Assembly: GCF_003336705.1 (NCBI RefSeq)
Contig: NZ_QMDL01000001.1
Coordinates: 682,001 to 746,000, forward strand
Length of the DNA stretch: 64,000 nt
Source: Marinobacter litoralis
Lineage (GTDB): Bacteria; Pseudomonadota; Gammaproteobacteria; Pseudomonadales; Oleiphilaceae
Direction of reading: 5' to 3'
Of the stretch, positions 37,463 through 47,840 are shown piece by piece. Positions within the stretch are counted from its first letter, which is position 1; each line of letters starts with the position of its first letter. The notes below the pieces were generated by a model. The model was not told the DNA's origin and did no database searches. It was given only the letters and a program-made list of their open reading frames with translations. The translations under genes and the position numbers were made by a program.

Positions 37463-38098
37463 ATGACGCAAAAACCGTTTGATGGCCCAACAATGATAAC
37501 GAGCGCCGGTCTGGTGCCGATGGTAATCGAGCAGACGGCACGTGGAGAGCGGTCCTTCGACATTTATTCTCGCCTTCTGAAAGAGCGGGTCATTTTTCTT
37601 GTCGGTCAGGTTGAAGATCACATGGCCAACCTGGTCGTTGCTCAGTTGTTGTTCCTGGAATCCGAAAACCCGGATAAGGACATTCATCTGTACATTAACA
37701 GCCCGGGTGGTTCGGTTACTGCGGGTATGTCGATCTACGACACCATGCAGTTCATCAAGCCGGATGTAGCTACTTTGTGTATTGGCCAGGCGGCCAGCAT
37801 GGGTGCGTTCCTTCTCGCTGGTGGCGCAGAAGGCAAGCGTGCATGCCTACCAAATTCCCGCGTCATGATTCACCAGCCATTGGGTGGTTATCAGGGGCAG
37901 GCGACGGACATCGAAATCCACACCCGTGAGATTTTGAAGATCCGCAACACCCTGAACACAATTCTGGCGAACCATACTGGGCAGGATCTGGAAACCATTG
38001 CTCGTGATACCGATCGCGACAACTTTATGGATCCACACCAGGCGAAAGAGTACGGGCTAATCGATACAGTACTTGATAAGCGCGTACCGAATAACTAA
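37463..38098 (+). CDS. clpP: ATP-dependent Clp protease proteolytic subunit
   Basis: A 211-residue serine protease that forms the ClpP tetradecamer. Catalytic Ser112 in GQAASMGAF and His137 in MIHQPLGG match E. coli Ser111/His136 by one residue; the Asp is in the ARDTDRD stretch. An N-terminal propeptide of about 14 residues is expected. AAGGAG lies 14 bases before the ATG, longer than usual. It works with ClpX, encoded next. Confidence 0.95.
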   Translation: MTQKPFDGPTMITSAGLVPMVIEQTARGERSFDIYSRLLKERVIFLVGQVEDHMANLVVAQLLFLESENPDKDIHLYINSPGGSVTAGMSIYDTMQFIKPDVATLCIGQAASMGAFLLAGGAEGKRACLPNSRVMIHQPLGGYQGQATDIEIHTREILKIRNTLNTILANHTGQDLETIARDTDRDNFMDPHQAKEYGLIDTVLDKRVPNN

Positions 38099-38121
38099 TA
38101 CTGAAAGTCATCGCATCACCC

Positions 38122-38154
38122 TTGGCCTGCGTATTTAATGTTTCGGCAGGCCAA
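38122..38154 (+). promoter_or_regulatory. Perfect 9-bp hairpin between clpP and clpX
   Basis: TTGGCCTGC (38122-38130) and GCAGGCCAA (38146-38154) are exact inverted copies around a 15-base AT-rich loop. No T-run follows, so it is not a standard terminator. It ends 20 bases before the clpX ATG and may be an mRNA processing or stability element. Confidence 0.5.
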
Positions 38155-38174
38155 CGAAGAACAGAGGTATTTAA

Positions 38175-39458
38175 ATGGCAGATGAAAGAAACGGCAGAGG
38201 CGACGATAACGGCAAGTTGCTGTACTGCTCGTTTTGCGGAAAGAGCCAGCATGAAGTCCGTAAGCTCATCGCAGGGCCCTCGGTTTTCATCTGCGACGAG
38301 TGCGTTGATCTTTGCAACGACATTATTCGCGAAGAGATTCAGGAGAATGCCCAGGAAGAAGCGAGTGATCGCCTTCCGGTTCCGGCAGAGATCCGTGACA
38401 CTCTGAATGAATACGTCATTGGGCAGGATCGCGCCAAGATTGTGCTGGCTGTAGCCGTCTATAACCATTACAAGCGTTTGCGTTACGGCGAAGGCAAGAG
38501 TGACGTTGAGCTGGGTAAGAGTAACATTCTGCTGATTGGTCCTACCGGTAGCGGTAAAACGCTGTTGGCGGAAACCTTGGCGCGTACGTTGAATGTGCCT
38601 TTTACTATTGCCGACGCCACCACACTGACCGAAGCCGGTTACGTGGGTGAAGATGTTGAAAACATCATTCAGAAGTTGCTGCAAAAGTGTGACTACGATG
38701 TAGAGAAAGCCCAGCGCGGCATTGTCTATATTGACGAAATCGACAAGATTTCCCGTAAGTCAGACAACCCGTCTATCACTCGAGACGTGTCTGGTGAAGG
38801 CGTGCAGCAGGCGCTGCTGAAGCTGATCGAAGGTACGGTTGCTTCGGTGCCCCCGCAGGGCGGTCGAAAGCATCCTCAGCAGGAGTTTCTCCAGGTAGAT
38901 ACCGGAAACATTCTGTTTATCTGTGGCGGTGCCTTCGCCGGCCTGGAAAAGGTTATTCAGGAACGTTCAGAGCGCAGCTCTATCGGTTTCTCGGCTACCG
39001 TGAAGAGTCAGGACGACAGTAAGAGTGCTGGCGATATCATTCAGGACGTAGAAACGGAAGATCTGGTTAAGTTCGGTCTGATTCCGGAGTTTGTGGGTCG
39101 TTTGCCTGTTGTGGCGACACTCACAGAGCTGGATGAAGATGCGCTGGTGCAGATTCTGACCGAGCCTAAGAACGCCTTGACCAAGCAGTACCAGAAGCTG
39201 TTTGATCTGGAGGGTGTTGAGCTGGACTTCCGCGACGACGCGCTGCGCGCAGTCGCTCGTCAGGCTATGTCGCGTAAAACCGGTGCTCGAGGCCTGCGTT
39301 CCATCATGGAAGCGACGCTGCTGGATACGATGTACCAGATTCCGTCTGAGACAGACGTATCCAAAGTGGTGGTTGATGAAAGCGTGATCAACGGTGAATC
39401 AGAGCCGTTCAAGATCTACGCCAACAGCGATCATGCGAAGGCTGCATCCGAAGACTGA
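38175..39458 (+). CDS. clpX: ATP-dependent Clp protease ATP-binding subunit ClpX
   Basis: AAA+ unfoldase that feeds ClpP. The 427-residue protein has the zinc-binding domain with Cys18, Cys21, Cys40 and Cys43, Walker A GPTGSGKT, Walker B VYIDEIDK and the IGF loop for ClpP docking (SSIGFSATV). It follows clpP after 76 bases that contain a perfect hairpin. A strong terminator separates it from lon. Confidence 0.96.
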   Translation: MADERNGRGDDNGKLLYCSFCGKSQHEVRKLIAGPSVFICDECVDLCNDIIREEIQENAQEEASDRLPVPAEIRDTLNEYVIGQDRAKIVLAVAVYNHYKRLRYGEGKSDVELGKSNILLIGPTGSGKTLLAETLARTLNVPFTIADATTLTEAGYVGEDVENIIQKLLQKCDYDVEKAQRGIVYIDEIDKISRKSDNPSITRDVSGEGVQQALLKLIEGTVASVPPQGGRKHPQQEFLQVDTGNILFICGGAFAGLEKVIQERSERSSIGFSATVKSQDDSKSAGDIIQDVETEDLVKFGLIPEFVGRLPVVATLTELDEDALVQILTEPKNALTKQYQKLFDLEGVELDFRDDALRAVARQAMSRKTGARGLRSIMEATLLDTMYQIPSETDVSKVVVDESVINGESEPFKIYANSDHAKAASED

Positions 39459-39489
39459 CTTTCGCAGCTGACGAAAGATCGGTTACCTG

Positions 39490-39515
39490 AAAAGGGGCGT
39501 TTAACGCCCCTTTTT
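39490..39515 (+). terminator. Intrinsic terminator after clpX
   Basis: AAAAGGGGCG pairs with CGCCCCTTTT around TTTAA, with further T. Confidence 0.85.
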
Positions 39516-39563
39516 CATGGCTGCTGATAAAATACCCGTCAAGAATTTTACCCTGTAAAAAGA

Positions 39564-39588
39564 TTGCAATTTTGGTCTGCGCCCCAAT
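39564..39588 (+). promoter_or_regulatory. Possible heat-shock (sigma-32) promoter of lon
   Basis: TTGCAA (39564-39569), a 12-base spacer and CCCCAAT (39582-39588) resemble the sigma-32 pattern (TTGAAA, 11-16 bases, CCCCAT). It lies 42 bases before the lon ATG. lon is a heat-shock gene in E. coli. Confidence 0.4.
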
Positions 39589-39630
39589 GATGGGTGATAT
39601 GCTGAATAAAATGCTTTCAGAGGATTCTCT

Positions 39631-42048
39631 ATGACCCTTATATCCGAAGAAACCGTGCAAGAATATCCGCTGCTTCCGCTTCGCGATGTGGTGGTGTTTC
39701 CGCACATGGTGGTGCCACTGTTTGTAGGACGCGAAAAGTCCATTCAGGCACTCGAAGCCGCGATGGAGGGTAGTAAAGAGATTTTGTTGGTTGCACAGAA
39801 GGATGCGGCCACAGACGAGCCGGGTTCGGCTGACGTGTTTGAAATGGGCACACTGGCGACCGTGTTGCAGATGTTGCGGTTGCCGGACGGTACCGTGAAA
39901 GTGTTGGTAGAAGGTAATGCCCGAGCCAGTATTTCTGGTATCGAAGAAGGTGATTACCTAACTGCCGGCGCCGTACTGATGGACGAAGATCAGTTGCCTG
40001 AGCGCGAACAAGGTGTATTGATCAAAACCCTGCAAGGTGAGTTTGAAAAGTACGTAAAGCTCTCTAAAAAAGTGCCGTCTGAAGTCTCTAATTCCCTGAC
40101 CGGCATTAACGAGATTGATCGGTTGGTGGACACCATGGCGGCGCATCTCGATATGCAGATTCCTGAAAAACAGGAGCTTCTGGAAGCGCTGGATATCCGT
40201 AAGAGGGTAGATCTGCTGCTCGGCAAGCTAGACAGCGAAACGGATCTGATTGAAGTTGAAAAGCGTATCCGTGGTCGCGTTAAGAAGCAGATGGAGCGCA
40301 GCCAGCGAGAGTATTACCTGAACGAGCAAATGAAGGCGATCCAGAAAGAGATGGGTCAGCTCGGTGAGGGGAATAACGACTTCGAAGAGCTGGAGCAGAA
40401 GCTGGAAGAAGCCGGCTTGCCGGAAGAGGCTCGCAAAAAGACCGAGGCCGAGCTCAATAAGTTGAAGATGATGTCGCCCATGTCTGCCGAGGCAACGGTG
40501 GTTCGTGGCTATATCGACTGGATGCTGGCAGTGCCCTGGAAAAAACGTAGCCGGGTGCGCCACGACCTCGAGAAGGCTCGTGAGATTCTGGACAAGGATC
40601 ATTACGGTCTGGATGAAGTCAAAAAGCGGATTCTCGAGTATCTGGCAGTTCAGAGCCGGGTGAAAAAGGTGAAAGGCCCTGTGCTTTGCCTGGTTGGGCC
40701 TCCGGGCGTGGGTAAGACCTCGCTTGGCCAATCCATTGCGAAAGCAACCAATCGCAAGTACACCCGCATGGCGCTGGGTGGCGTTCGCGATGAAGCCGAG
40801 ATCCGTGGTCACCGGAAAACCTATATCGGGGCTTTGCCGGGCAAGTTGCTGCAGAAACTGTCGAAGGTTGGCGTAAAGAATCCGCTGTTCCTGTTCGATG
40901 AGATCGACAAGATGGGCATGGATCATCGTGGTGACCCCGCGTCTGCGTTGCTGGAAGTGCTCGACCCGGAGCAGAACCACACCTTTAACGACCATTATCT
41001 GGAGGTGGATTACGACCTCTCCGATGTGATGTTTGTATGCACATCGAACTCTATGGATATACCTCCGGCTCTGCTGGATCGGATGGAAATTATCCGCATC
41101 CCGGGTTACACCGAAGATGAGAAGGTCAACATTGCGCTGAGATACCTGTTGCCAAAGCAGATTGTGGCGAATGGTTTGCGTAAGAACGAATTGGAAATGC
41201 CGGAAGAAACGCTGCGGGACTTGATTCGTTATTACACTCGTGAAGCGGGTGTTCGAGGGCTGGAGCGTGAAATCGCCAAGATCTGCCGGAAGGTCGTGCG
41301 GGAGCACGTTGAGAGCAGCGACAAGGCTTCGGTAACGATTACGCCAGAGATGTTGGAAGACTATTCGGGCGTGAAGAAGTTCAAGTACGGCCTTGCCGAA
41401 GAGAGCAATCAGATTGGTCAGGTGACCGGTTTGGCCTGGACCCAGGTTGGCGGGGAATTGCTAACGATTGAGTGTGCCTTAACGCCGGGTAAAGGTCGGG
41501 TTGTGAAGACCGGCTCCCTCGGTGATGTCATGCAGGAGTCGATACAAACGGCTCTCACTGTGGTCAGAAGTCGTGCAACCGGGCTTGGCGTAGCCGACGA
41601 TTTCCATGAAAAGCACGACTTACACGTGCACGTTCCGGAAGGTGCAACGCCAAAAGATGGTCCGAGTGCGGGTATCGGGATGTGCACAGCTCTCGTTTCT
41701 TCACTCACGAAAATACCGGTCCGCGCTGACGTTGCTATGACCGGGGAGATTACCCTTAGAGGTCGCGTATTGCCGATCGGCGGCCTTAAAGAGAAGCTCC
41801 TTGCGGCCCACCGCGGCGGCATAAAGACCGTCTTGATTCCGGACGAAAATGTTCGTGATCTCAAAGAGATACCGGAGAATATAAAGGAATCGCTCGAGAT
41901 TAAGCCGGTTAAATGGATCGATGAGGTGCTGGATATTGCGCTGGCTTATCCGCCCGAGCCGAGAGCGGAAAAAGGCGAGGATAAAGCGTCCTCTTCGAAG
42001 AGTAACGACGATTCCAGTGATGCTGCAGAGCGCATAAATACACATTAA
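39631..42048 (+). CDS. lon: ATP-dependent protease La (Lon)
   Basis: An 805-residue LonA protease: N-terminal substrate domain, coiled coil, AAA+ domain with GPPGVGKTS and a C-terminal protease domain. Catalytic Ser679 sits in KDGPSAG, the same number as E. coli, with the partner Lys in the [10 protein letters not shown] region. The C-terminal tail is Ser/Asp/Lys-rich. It degrades damaged and regulatory proteins. Confidence 0.96.
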   Translation: MTLISEETVQEYPLLPLRDVVVFPHMVVPLFVGREKSIQALEAAMEGSKEILLVAQKDAATDEPGSADVFEMGTLATVLQMLRLPDGTVKVLVEGNARASISGIEEGDYLTAGAVLMDEDQLPEREQGVLIKTLQGEFEKYVKLSKKVPSEVSNSLTGINEIDRLVDTMAAHLDMQIPEKQELLEALDIRKRVDLLLGKLDSETDLIEVEKRIRGRVKKQMERSQREYYLNEQMKAIQKEMGQLGEGNNDFEELEQKLEEAGLPEEARKKTEAELNKLKMMSPMSAEATVVRGYIDWMLAVPWKKRSRVRHDLEKAREILDKDHYGLDEVKKRILEYLAVQSRVKKVKGPVLCLVGPPGVGKTSLGQSIAKATNRKYTRMALGGVRDEAEIRGHRKTYIGALPGKLLQKLSKVGVKNPLFLFDEIDKMGMDHRGDPASALLEVLDPEQNHTFNDHYLEVDYDLSDVMFVCTSNSMDIPPALLDRMEIIRIPGYTEDEKVNIALRYLLPKQIVANGLRKNELEMPEETLRDLIRYYTREAGVRGLEREIAKICRKVVREHVESSDKASVTITPEMLEDYSGVKKFKYGLAEESNQIGQVTGLAWTQVGGELLTIECALTPGKGRVVKTGSLGDVMQESIQTALTVVRSRATGLGVADDFHEKHDLHVHVPEGATPKDGPSAGIGMCTALVSSLTKIPVRADVAMTGEITLRGRVLPIGGLKEKLLAAHRGGIKTVLIPDENVRDLKEIPENIKESLEIKPVKWIDEVLDIALAYPPEPRAEKGEDKASSSKSNDDSSDAAERINTH

Positions 42049-42063
42049 ACACTGGATGAGTTG

Positions 42064-42093
42064 TTGACATGCCGGAGAGCCCATTGGTATAAC
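42064..42093 (+). promoter_or_regulatory. Sigma-70 promoter of hupB
   Basis: Perfect TTGACA (42064-42069), an 18-base spacer and TATAAC (42088-42093, 5 of 6), about 190 bases before hupB. The spacer and -10 box lie in the left arm of a large inverted repeat. Confidence 0.65.
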
Positions 42094-42127
42094 TGTTTCG
42101 CCGTGAAGCAGCCAATACCAAGGGCTC
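42077..42127. repeat. Inverted repeat over the hupB promoter
   Basis: GAGCCC-A-TTGGTAT (42077-42090) and ATACCAA-GGGCTC (42115-42127) form a 13-pair dyad with one extra base and a 24-base spacer. A transcript starting near 42100 would contain only the right arm, so the dyad would act as DNA; lon read-through RNA could fold it. Confidence 0.55.
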
Positions 42128-42285
42128 CCGCGCAGTATGTGCCTATTCCAAACATCGGTTAATCGCCGCAAGGAATAATAATAGTGAAGAATGGAATTCT
42201 CCGACCGCTTATGCGATAGTCGTGAGCGTCCGCGAAAAACAAACCAACCTATAACATCTTCAACCTGACATCGAAGGGGTTTAGT

Positions 42286-42558
42286 GTGAACAAGTCCGAA
42301 CTGATTGATGCAATTGCAGAATCCGCAGATATTTCTAAAGCTGCAGCTGGCCGTGCGCTGGATGCTATGACGAACACCATCACTGGTGCTCTGAAGAACG
42401 ACGATCAGGTTACTCTGATCGGCTTCGGTACCTTTTCTGTGAAAGAGCGCGCCGCCCGTACCGGCCGCAACCCGCAGACTGGCGCTGAGATCAAGATTCC
42501 GGCCTCTAAGGTGCCTGGATTCAAGGCAGGCAAGGCCCTGAAAGACGCTGTTAAGTAA
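42286..42558 (+). CDS. hupB: DNA-binding protein HU-beta
   Basis: A 90-residue histone-like protein with the HU pattern: [12 protein letters not shown], the [20 protein letters not shown] arm (in the order [14 protein letters not shown]) and the C-terminal GKALKDAV. It begins with GTG after an AAGGGG ribosome site. It bends and compacts DNA. Order lon-hupB-ppiD is conserved in Pseudomonas. Confidence 0.95.
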   Translation: MNKSELIDAIAESADISKAAAGRALDAMTNTITGALKNDDQVTLIGFGTFSVKERAARTGRNPQTGAEIKIPASKVPGFKAGKALKDAVK

Positions 42559-42607
42559 TAGCTCTTTCTCTGGCAGCTTCCGCTGGCGGGAGTTGCCATA
42601 AGAATTC

Positions 42608-42638
42608 AAGGCGCATTCCGATCAGGGTGCGCCTTTTT
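42608..42638 (+). terminator. Intrinsic terminator after hupB
   Basis: AAGGCGCA pairs with TGCGCCTT around a 12-base loop, then T residues. A second hairpin without T-run lies at 42572-42598. Confidence 0.7.
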
Positions 42639-42712
42639 ACGTTAAAGGCAGCCGGGGCTACAGCTCGCACAATAATCACCAGCACGACCTTGAACAGGGA
42701 TTCAGAACTAAC

Positions 42713-44560
42713 ATGCTTCAAGATATTCGGGATAACGCCCAGAGTACTATCGCCAAGGTAATCGTTGGCCTTTTAATTGTTTCCCTTTCCATCTGGGGAA
42801 TGGATGCCATTATTGGCGGTTTTTCCGGTGAGCCCGAAGTGGCTACGGTGAATGGCACCGACATCACCGAACGAGAGTTTCTCCGAACCGTTCAGCTGGA
42901 AACCCAACAGCGTCTTATGCAGATGGAAAATCCAGATCCATCTTTAATCGATGAAGATCAGTTACGCACAGACGTTCTCGAAGCCCTTATTCAAGAGGCG
43001 GTCCTGACACAAGACGCGCAAAAGCAAGGGCTAGAGTTGTCGGATGCCGATATCGATGCTTTGATCACTCAAATGCCACAGTTCCAGGTGGACGGTAAGT
43101 ATAGCCCTGAAAGATTCGCGGCAACGGTTCGTAATCTGGGCATGGGCGTTGCCGAGTTCCGGGCCAGCATGCAGAAAAGCTACGTCACCAACCAGATTCG
43201 CGCTGCGATTGCCCAAACGGCATTAGCGGCACCCGAGAGTGCGGCTCAGCTGCTGTCGATTCAAAATCAGACCCGGGATTTCCGTGTCCTGTCGCTGTCC
43301 CAAGACGAAGTTGTTGACCAGGTGTCCGTGACAGATGAGGATATCGCGGCCTACTACGACGAGAACAAAGCCCAATTCCAAGAGCCGGAAAACGTTGATG
43401 CAGTCTATCTGACGCTGTCTCAGGCAACATTGGCAGAAGCCGTTGAAGTGAGTGAAGACGAGCTGCGCGCCGAGTACGATTCTCGGGCAGAGCAGTTCGC
43501 GCGAGAAGAGCGTAAAGCTGCCCATATCTTGATTGAAGCGGGAGCTGAAGCAGACGAAACCTTGTCCACCATTCAATCTCGGTTGGATGCTGGTGAATCA
43601 TTCTCTGAGCTCGCAAAAGAGTTCTCGGCAGACACAGTTTCTGGTCGCGATGGGGGTGATTTGGGGTACGCAGGTCGCGGTGTTTATGACGAAGCGTTTG
43701 AAGAAGCGCTGTTTGCACTGGAAGAGGGTGAAATCTCTGAACCCGTTGAAACCAGCTTTGGTATCCACCTGATTCGCTTGGATGATGTTCGTCGTTCCGA
43801 CGTTCCAGCATTCGAAGAGCTGGAAGGCCAACTGCGTAATGAGTTGGCTCGAGCCAAAGCGGAAGAGCGCTATGTTGAAGTTCGTGCCGACTTGGCAGAC
43901 GCTGCCTATGCGGCAGATGACCTAGCGGGGCCTGCAAACGAGCTGGGGCTGGAGCTGCGTGAAGTTCAGGGTGTCACCCGTGATGGCGGTGTAGCACCGT
44001 TTGATCATGCCGGCTTGGTGCGCCAGCTGTTCTCTGCGGATGTATTGGAAGATGGTTATAACACTGAGCTGATCGATGTGGGCGATAACGTCTCCATTGT
44101 AGCGCGTGTTAAAACCCACCATGAGGCCCGTCAGCTTGAATTGGCTGATGTTCGGGATGACATCAAAGCAACTCTTGAAGTGATGGCCACACGAGAAGCG
44201 TTGCAAGCGAAGGCGAACAATCTGGTAGCTGAAATTGAAGCTGGCGAGAGCGTTGAGGACGGCAGCTGGAAGCAGTATGAAGCCCAAGGGCGTGGCGCTG
44301 CCGGCGATCTAAGCCAGCTGGTTCTGCGCAAAGCATTCACCATGCCTCGCCCCGGTGGCGAGCAGCCTTCGGTGGACGCAGTTGTGGGCTTGGCGGAAGC
44401 GCATATTATCGTGCTTGATGCGGTTAACGAAGGTGACGTTGATCGTGAAAACCCCGAGTTCCAGCAAGTTCAGCAGTTCCTGACGCAGCTGGAAGGTCAG
44501 CGCGAATACGCGGTATATCAGCAATACCTGAGAGAAACCGCTGAGGTGGAACGTAACTGA
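42713..44560 (+). CDS. ppiD: Periplasmic folding chaperone PpiD
   Basis: A 615-residue inner-membrane protein with one N-terminal anchor (about 15-33, VIVGLLIVSLSIWGM), a SurA-like N-domain, a parvulin domain (about 264-358, KAAHILIEAG to FGIHLIRLD) and a C-terminal chaperone part. It assists newly exported proteins at the Sec translocon. It follows hupB after a terminator, so it should have its own promoter; none is obvious. Confidence 0.92.
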   Translation: MLQDIRDNAQSTIAKVIVGLLIVSLSIWGMDAIIGGFSGEPEVATVNGTDITEREFLRTVQLETQQRLMQMENPDPSLIDEDQLRTDVLEALIQEAVLTQDAQKQGLELSDADIDALITQMPQFQVDGKYSPERFAATVRNLGMGVAEFRASMQKSYVTNQIRAAIAQTALAAPESAAQLLSIQNQTRDFRVLSLSQDEVVDQVSVTDEDIAAYYDENKAQFQEPENVDAVYLTLSQATLAEAVEVSEDELRAEYDSRAEQFAREERKAAHILIEAGAEADETLSTIQSRLDAGESFSELAKEFSADTVSGRDGGDLGYAGRGVYDEAFEEALFALEEGEISEPVETSFGIHLIRLDDVRRSDVPAFEELEGQLRNELARAKAEERYVEVRADLADAAYAADDLAGPANELGLELREVQGVTRDGGVAPFDHAGLVRQLFSADVLEDGYNTELIDVGDNVSIVARVKTHHEARQLELADVRDDIKATLEVMATREALQAKANNLVAEIEAGESVEDGSWKQYEAQGRGAAGDLSQLVLRKAFTMPRPGGEQPSVDAVVGLAEAHIIVLDAVNEGDVDRENPEFQQVQQFLTQLEGQREYAVYQQYLRETAEVERN

Positions 44561-44575
44561 TCCATCGCGCAAAAG

Positions 44576-44603
44576 AAAAAGGGTGCTTCGGCACCCTTTT
44601 TTT
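44576..44603. terminator. Bidirectional terminator between ppiD and hexR
   Basis: AAAAAGGGTGC (44576-44586), a TTCG tetraloop and GCACCCTTTTTTT. The convergent hexR stop codon overlaps its right edge. Confidence 0.88.
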
Positions 44604-45483
44604 ATGTCTTGGGATTAAGAGGGAAGCGCGTAGCTTTAAGGCTCTCTTTTACCTTTTTGAGGTGATTAAGGAAATCGGGGCCTCGCTTCAAAGTAACACC
44701 CGTCGCCAGGATGTCGATCACGGTTAGGTGAATAATGCGTGAGGACATAGGCATATACACTTCAGTGTCTTCCGGGGAGGTCACCCCTAGAACGGTGGTG
44801 CACACCTCGGCCAACGGTGAGTCCGGATTGGTAATTCCTATCACTGTAGCGCCATTGCTGCGAGCCAGTTCGGCTGATTCGACCGACTCCCGTGTGCGGC
44901 CGGTATAGGAAATCACCACAATGGTATCTCCAACGCCGGCTCCGGCGGCGATCATTCGTTGCATCAGTGCGTCTTCGTAAGCGGATACCGGCGTATTAAA
45001 CCGGAAGAACTTATGTTGGGCGTCCATCGCTACCGAAGCGGATCCGCCCATACCAAAGAAGATGATCTGTTTTGCCTGAATCAGGTAATCCACTACCGTT
45101 GCAATAGAATCGGGGTCTAGGGCCTGACGGGCTTTATCCAGGCTGGCGATGGTGCTGAGCATGATCTTGTCGGCATAATCAGAAGCACTGTCATCGGGTT
45201 TGATATTCTCCCCGACATAGGGCGTGCCAGTGGCGATGCTTTGTGCCAGACGTATTTTGAAATCGGGAAAGCCCGTGGCCGAAAAGCCGCGGCAAAAGCG
45301 GTTAACGGTCGGTTCACTGACATCGGCAGCCCTGGCCAGTGCGGCAATGCTGTAGCGGGTTGCAGCACTGGGGTCGCGGAGAATGGCGCCGGCAACTTTA
45401 CGCTCGGATTTGTTAAGAGTTTCCAGGCGGTTCTGGATTTCTTCCAGTAAATTCTCTTCTCTACGGACCGCACTGACTGCCAT
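44602..45483 (-). CDS. hexR: HexR, RpiR-family repressor of glucose catabolism
   Basis: A 293-residue regulator with an N-terminal helix-turn-helix ([20 protein letters not shown]) and a C-terminal SIS sugar-phosphate domain ([19 protein letters not shown], in pieces GMGGSA and [11 protein letters not shown]). HexR of Pseudomonas binds KDPG and represses zwf, edd and related genes. It is divergent from zwf, the usual arrangement. GGGAGT lies 7 bases before the ATG. A perfect TATAAT on the minus strand (45533-45528) supports a promoter there. Confidence 0.9.
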   Translation of the reverse strand: MAVSAVRREENLLEEIQNRLETLNKSERKVAGAILRDPSAATRYSIAALARAADVSEPTVNRFCRGFSATGFPDFKIRLAQSIATGTPYVGENIKPDDSASDYADKIMLSTIASLDKARQALDPDSIATVVDYLIQAKQIIFFGMGGSASVAMDAQHKFFRFNTPVSAYEDALMQRMIAAGAGVGDTIVVISYTGRTRESVESAELARSNGATVIGITNPDSPLAEVCTTVLGVTSPEDTEVYMPMSSRIIHLTVIDILATGVTLKRGPDFLNHLKKVKESLKATRFPLNPKT

Positions 45484-45527
45484 ACCGATTACTCCCTGTC
45501 TTCACGCAATATGAGCAATGAAGCTGC

Positions 45528-45533
45528 ATTATA
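45528..45533 (-). promoter_or_regulatory. -10 box of hexR
   Basis: A perfect TATAAT read on the minus strand, 45 bases before the hexR ATG. No good -35 box is seen, so the promoter may be weak or activator-dependent. Confidence 0.5.
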
Positions 45534-45609
45534 CCTGTCTTCAGTTAAAATCTGAGTAGTAAAAACGTCATAACTGGTGGGGCTCCTTGGATTCCATGAT
45601 CGGCAGTGT

Positions 45610-45639
45610 CATTATTTAGCTAAAGTTACGACAATAATG
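45610..45639. promoter_or_regulatory. Nested palindromes upstream of zwf, candidate operator
   Basis: CATTATT (45610-45616) and AATAATG (45633-45639) are exact inverted copies around 16 bases, and a perfect 10-base palindrome TTTAGCTAAA lies at 45615-45624. The elements sit 22-52 bases before the zwf ATG, over the expected promoter. They do not match the TTGT-N7/8-ACAA HexR site of Pseudomonas. Confidence 0.4.
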
Positions 45640-45661
45640 CGCCACTGGGATGGGGAGTCGA

Positions 45662-47134
45662 ATGTCTGAGCCACTGCCAGCCTCTTGTGATCTTATGCTT
45701 TTCGGAGCGCTGGGGAACCTCGCCCGAAAGAAGCTGTTTCCCGCGCTCTACCAACTGGATCGGGCCGGTTTGCTTGCAGAGAACAGTCGTATTCTGGCCA
45801 TTGCCCGGCGTGACTTGAGCCTCGAAGAGATGAGAGCGGGATTGATCGAGAATCTGAAAGCGGCGGTTGCGGACGATGAGTTCGATCCGGAGTTGGCAGC
45901 CAGCTTTGCCGCTAGGGTGGACTACCAGCTTCTCGATTTCACCGACACCGCAGCTTTCTCTGAACTGAACAGTTGGCGCAACTCCGAGAATCATCTGATC
46001 GTTTACATGGCGACACCGCCCGCCATGTACGGGGAAATTGCGCGCAATCTTAAAGATCAAAGCTGTTGCACGGCACGTACCCGGGTCGTCGTGGAGAAAC
46101 CGATAGGTCATGATTTGGCATCGTCGAAGGTGATTAATGATGCCTTGGCTGAGGTATACGACGAAAGCCAACTCTTTCGTATCGACCATTACCTGGGTAA
46201 AGAAACGGTCCAGAACCTTATCGCCCTGCGTTTTGCCAACAATCTGTTCGCTTCCCAGTGGGACCAGAATCACATCTCTCACGTTGAAATTACCGTGGCC
46301 GAGAGCACTGGCATCGATGGTCGCTGGGGGTATTTTGATAAGGCCGGGCAGGTTAGGGACATGATTCAGAATCATTTGCTGCAATTGCTCTGCCTGATTG
46401 CTATGGACCCCCCGGCTGACTTGTCAGCGGACAGTATTCGAGACGAAAAGGTCAAAATCCTGAAAGCGCTGAAGCGGATCACGCCGGATATGATGGGGCA
46501 GTACGTGGTGCGAGGCCAGTACGCAGCAGGTGCCAGTAATGGCAAGGTGGTGCCGGGATATTTGGAGGAAGACGGTGCCGACAAGGCTAGCCTCACGGAA
46601 ACGTTTGTTGCCCTAAAAGTAGAGATCGATAATTGGCGTTGGTCAGGCGTGCCTTTTTACATCCGTACCGGCAAACGTATGCCCGAAAAAATGGCTCAGA
46701 TCATTATTCATTTCAAGCCGGCTCCACATTACATTTTTGATCCCGACCAGAAGCACTTGGCTAACAACAAACTGATCATTCGGCTTCAGCCCGATGAAGG
46801 CATGGCTCTGAAAATCCTCACCAAAGAACACGGCTTGGATAAGGGTATGCGGTTACGCCAAGGGCCGCTCGAGCTGACGTTTTCTGAAACCTTTGGTGCT
46901 GAGCGTATACCGGATGCTTACGAACGGCTGTTGTGGGAGGTGATGCGGGGTAGCCAGTATTTATTCGTTCGGCGTGATGAAGTTGAGCACGCTTGGCGCT
47001 GGGTAGACCAGATTATTCAAAACTGGCATGACCTGGGAGAGCCGCCAAAACGCTACGCAGCTGGTACGTGGGGACCGGTCGCATCCATTGCGCTGATTAC
47101 GCGAGACGGTAGGAGTTGGTATGAGGATGTCTGA
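45662..47134 (+). CDS. zwf: Glucose-6-phosphate 1-dehydrogenase
   Basis: Oxidises glucose-6-phosphate to 6-phosphogluconolactone, the entry to the Entner-Doudoroff route. The 490-residue protein has the substrate and catalytic motif [13 protein letters not shown]. Its nucleotide fingerprint reads GALGNLA (15-21), with Asn19 where the family nearly always has Asp. The frame is open four codons upstream, but the ATG at 45662 has GGGGAG 5 bases before it. It overlaps pgl by 14 bases. Confidence 0.94.
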   Translation: MSEPLPASCDLMLFGALGNLARKKLFPALYQLDRAGLLAENSRILAIARRDLSLEEMRAGLIENLKAAVADDEFDPELAASFAARVDYQLLDFTDTAAFSELNSWRNSENHLIVYMATPPAMYGEIARNLKDQSCCTARTRVVVEKPIGHDLASSKVINDALAEVYDESQLFRIDHYLGKETVQNLIALRFANNLFASQWDQNHISHVEITVAESTGIDGRWGYFDKAGQVRDMIQNHLLQLLCLIAMDPPADLSADSIRDEKVKILKALKRITPDMMGQYVVRGQYAAGASNGKVVPGYLEEDGADKASLTETFVALKVEIDNWRWSGVPFYIRTGKRMPEKMAQIIIHFKPAPHYIFDPDQKHLANNKLIIRLQPDEGMALKILTKEHGLDKGMRLRQGPLELTFSETFGAERIPDAYERLLWEVMRGSQYLFVRRDEVEHAWRWVDQIIQNWHDLGEPPKRYAAGTWGPVASIALITRDGRSWYEDV

Positions 47135-47840
47135 ATTGCAGCTCCCGGAGGGTGTTGTTCCGCATTTGGCGGAGACGCAGGACGCCGTCGCTCAAATGCT
47201 CGCCGATCAGGTCGCGGAATGTTTAAGGCTCCACCTTGCTGAAAACCCCGAGGCAACGCTGGTTGTTTCGGGTGGGTCAACGCCTCTACCATTTTTCCGG
47301 GCATTGCGGGAAAAGCCATTGGAGTGGGCTAGAGTGAAAGTGGCACTGGCAGACGAACGCTGGGTACCGGTGAGTGATCCGGCCAGCAATGCGGCCTTGG
47401 TGCAATCGGAGCTGTTACAAGGAGCGGCGGCCGATGCCCGGCTTGTGCTGTTTCATTATGCAAACAAAGGAGCGCTGGATGCGTTGCCTGAGCTCGAGGC
47501 TGCTGCAGCCGAGTTACCTTTGCCGATCGATGTTTTGGTGTTAGGCATGGGTAATGACGGTCATACCGCGTCGCTGTTCCCGGATGCGCCAGAGTTGGCG
47601 CGCGCCATGGACCTTTCCGTGGAGCAGCGGGTAATGGTGATGACGCCGCCGTCACAGGCGCACCAGCGGGTGACCTTAACGTTGCCGGTTTTAACGCAAG
47701 CTCGGTTTACGGCGCTGCACCTGAAAGGACAAGACAAGATTGCCACCTTGGCTCGAGCTATTGAAGCTCCGGCCGATTGGTCAGCCATGCCGATTCGCGC
47801 TTTCCTCCAAGCCGGATTGCACGTTTACTGGAGCCCGTGA
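47121..47840 (+). CDS. pgl: 6-phosphogluconolactonase
   Basis: A 239-residue lactonase of the DevB/NagB-like fold, with [16 protein letters not shown] and [13 protein letters not shown] motifs. It hydrolyses the zwf product. The ATG at 47121 has AGGAG 5 bases upstream and lies inside the zwf end; an in-frame ATG follows two codons later. Its TGA overlaps the eda ATG by one base, so zwf-pgl-eda form one tightly coupled operon. Confidence 0.93.
   Translation: MRMSELQLPEGVVPHLAETQDAVAQMLADQVAECLRLHLAENPEATLVVSGGSTPLPFFRALREKPLEWARVKVALADERWVPVSDPASNAALVQSELLQGAAADARLVLFHYANKGALDALPELEAAAAELPLPIDVLVLGMGNDGHTASLFPDAPELARAMDLSVEQRVMVMTPPSQAHQRVTLTLPVLTQARFTALHLKGQDKIATLARAIEAPADWSAMPIRAFLQAGLHVYWSP

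Noticed and set aside
40228..41307. A 359-codon open frame antisense to lon
   Set aside because: Shadow of the conserved lon AAA+ region; no independent evidence.
42572..42598. Second hairpin after hupB considered as a terminator
   Set aside because: It needs two G:T pairs and has no T-tract; the hairpin at 42608-42638 is the better terminator.
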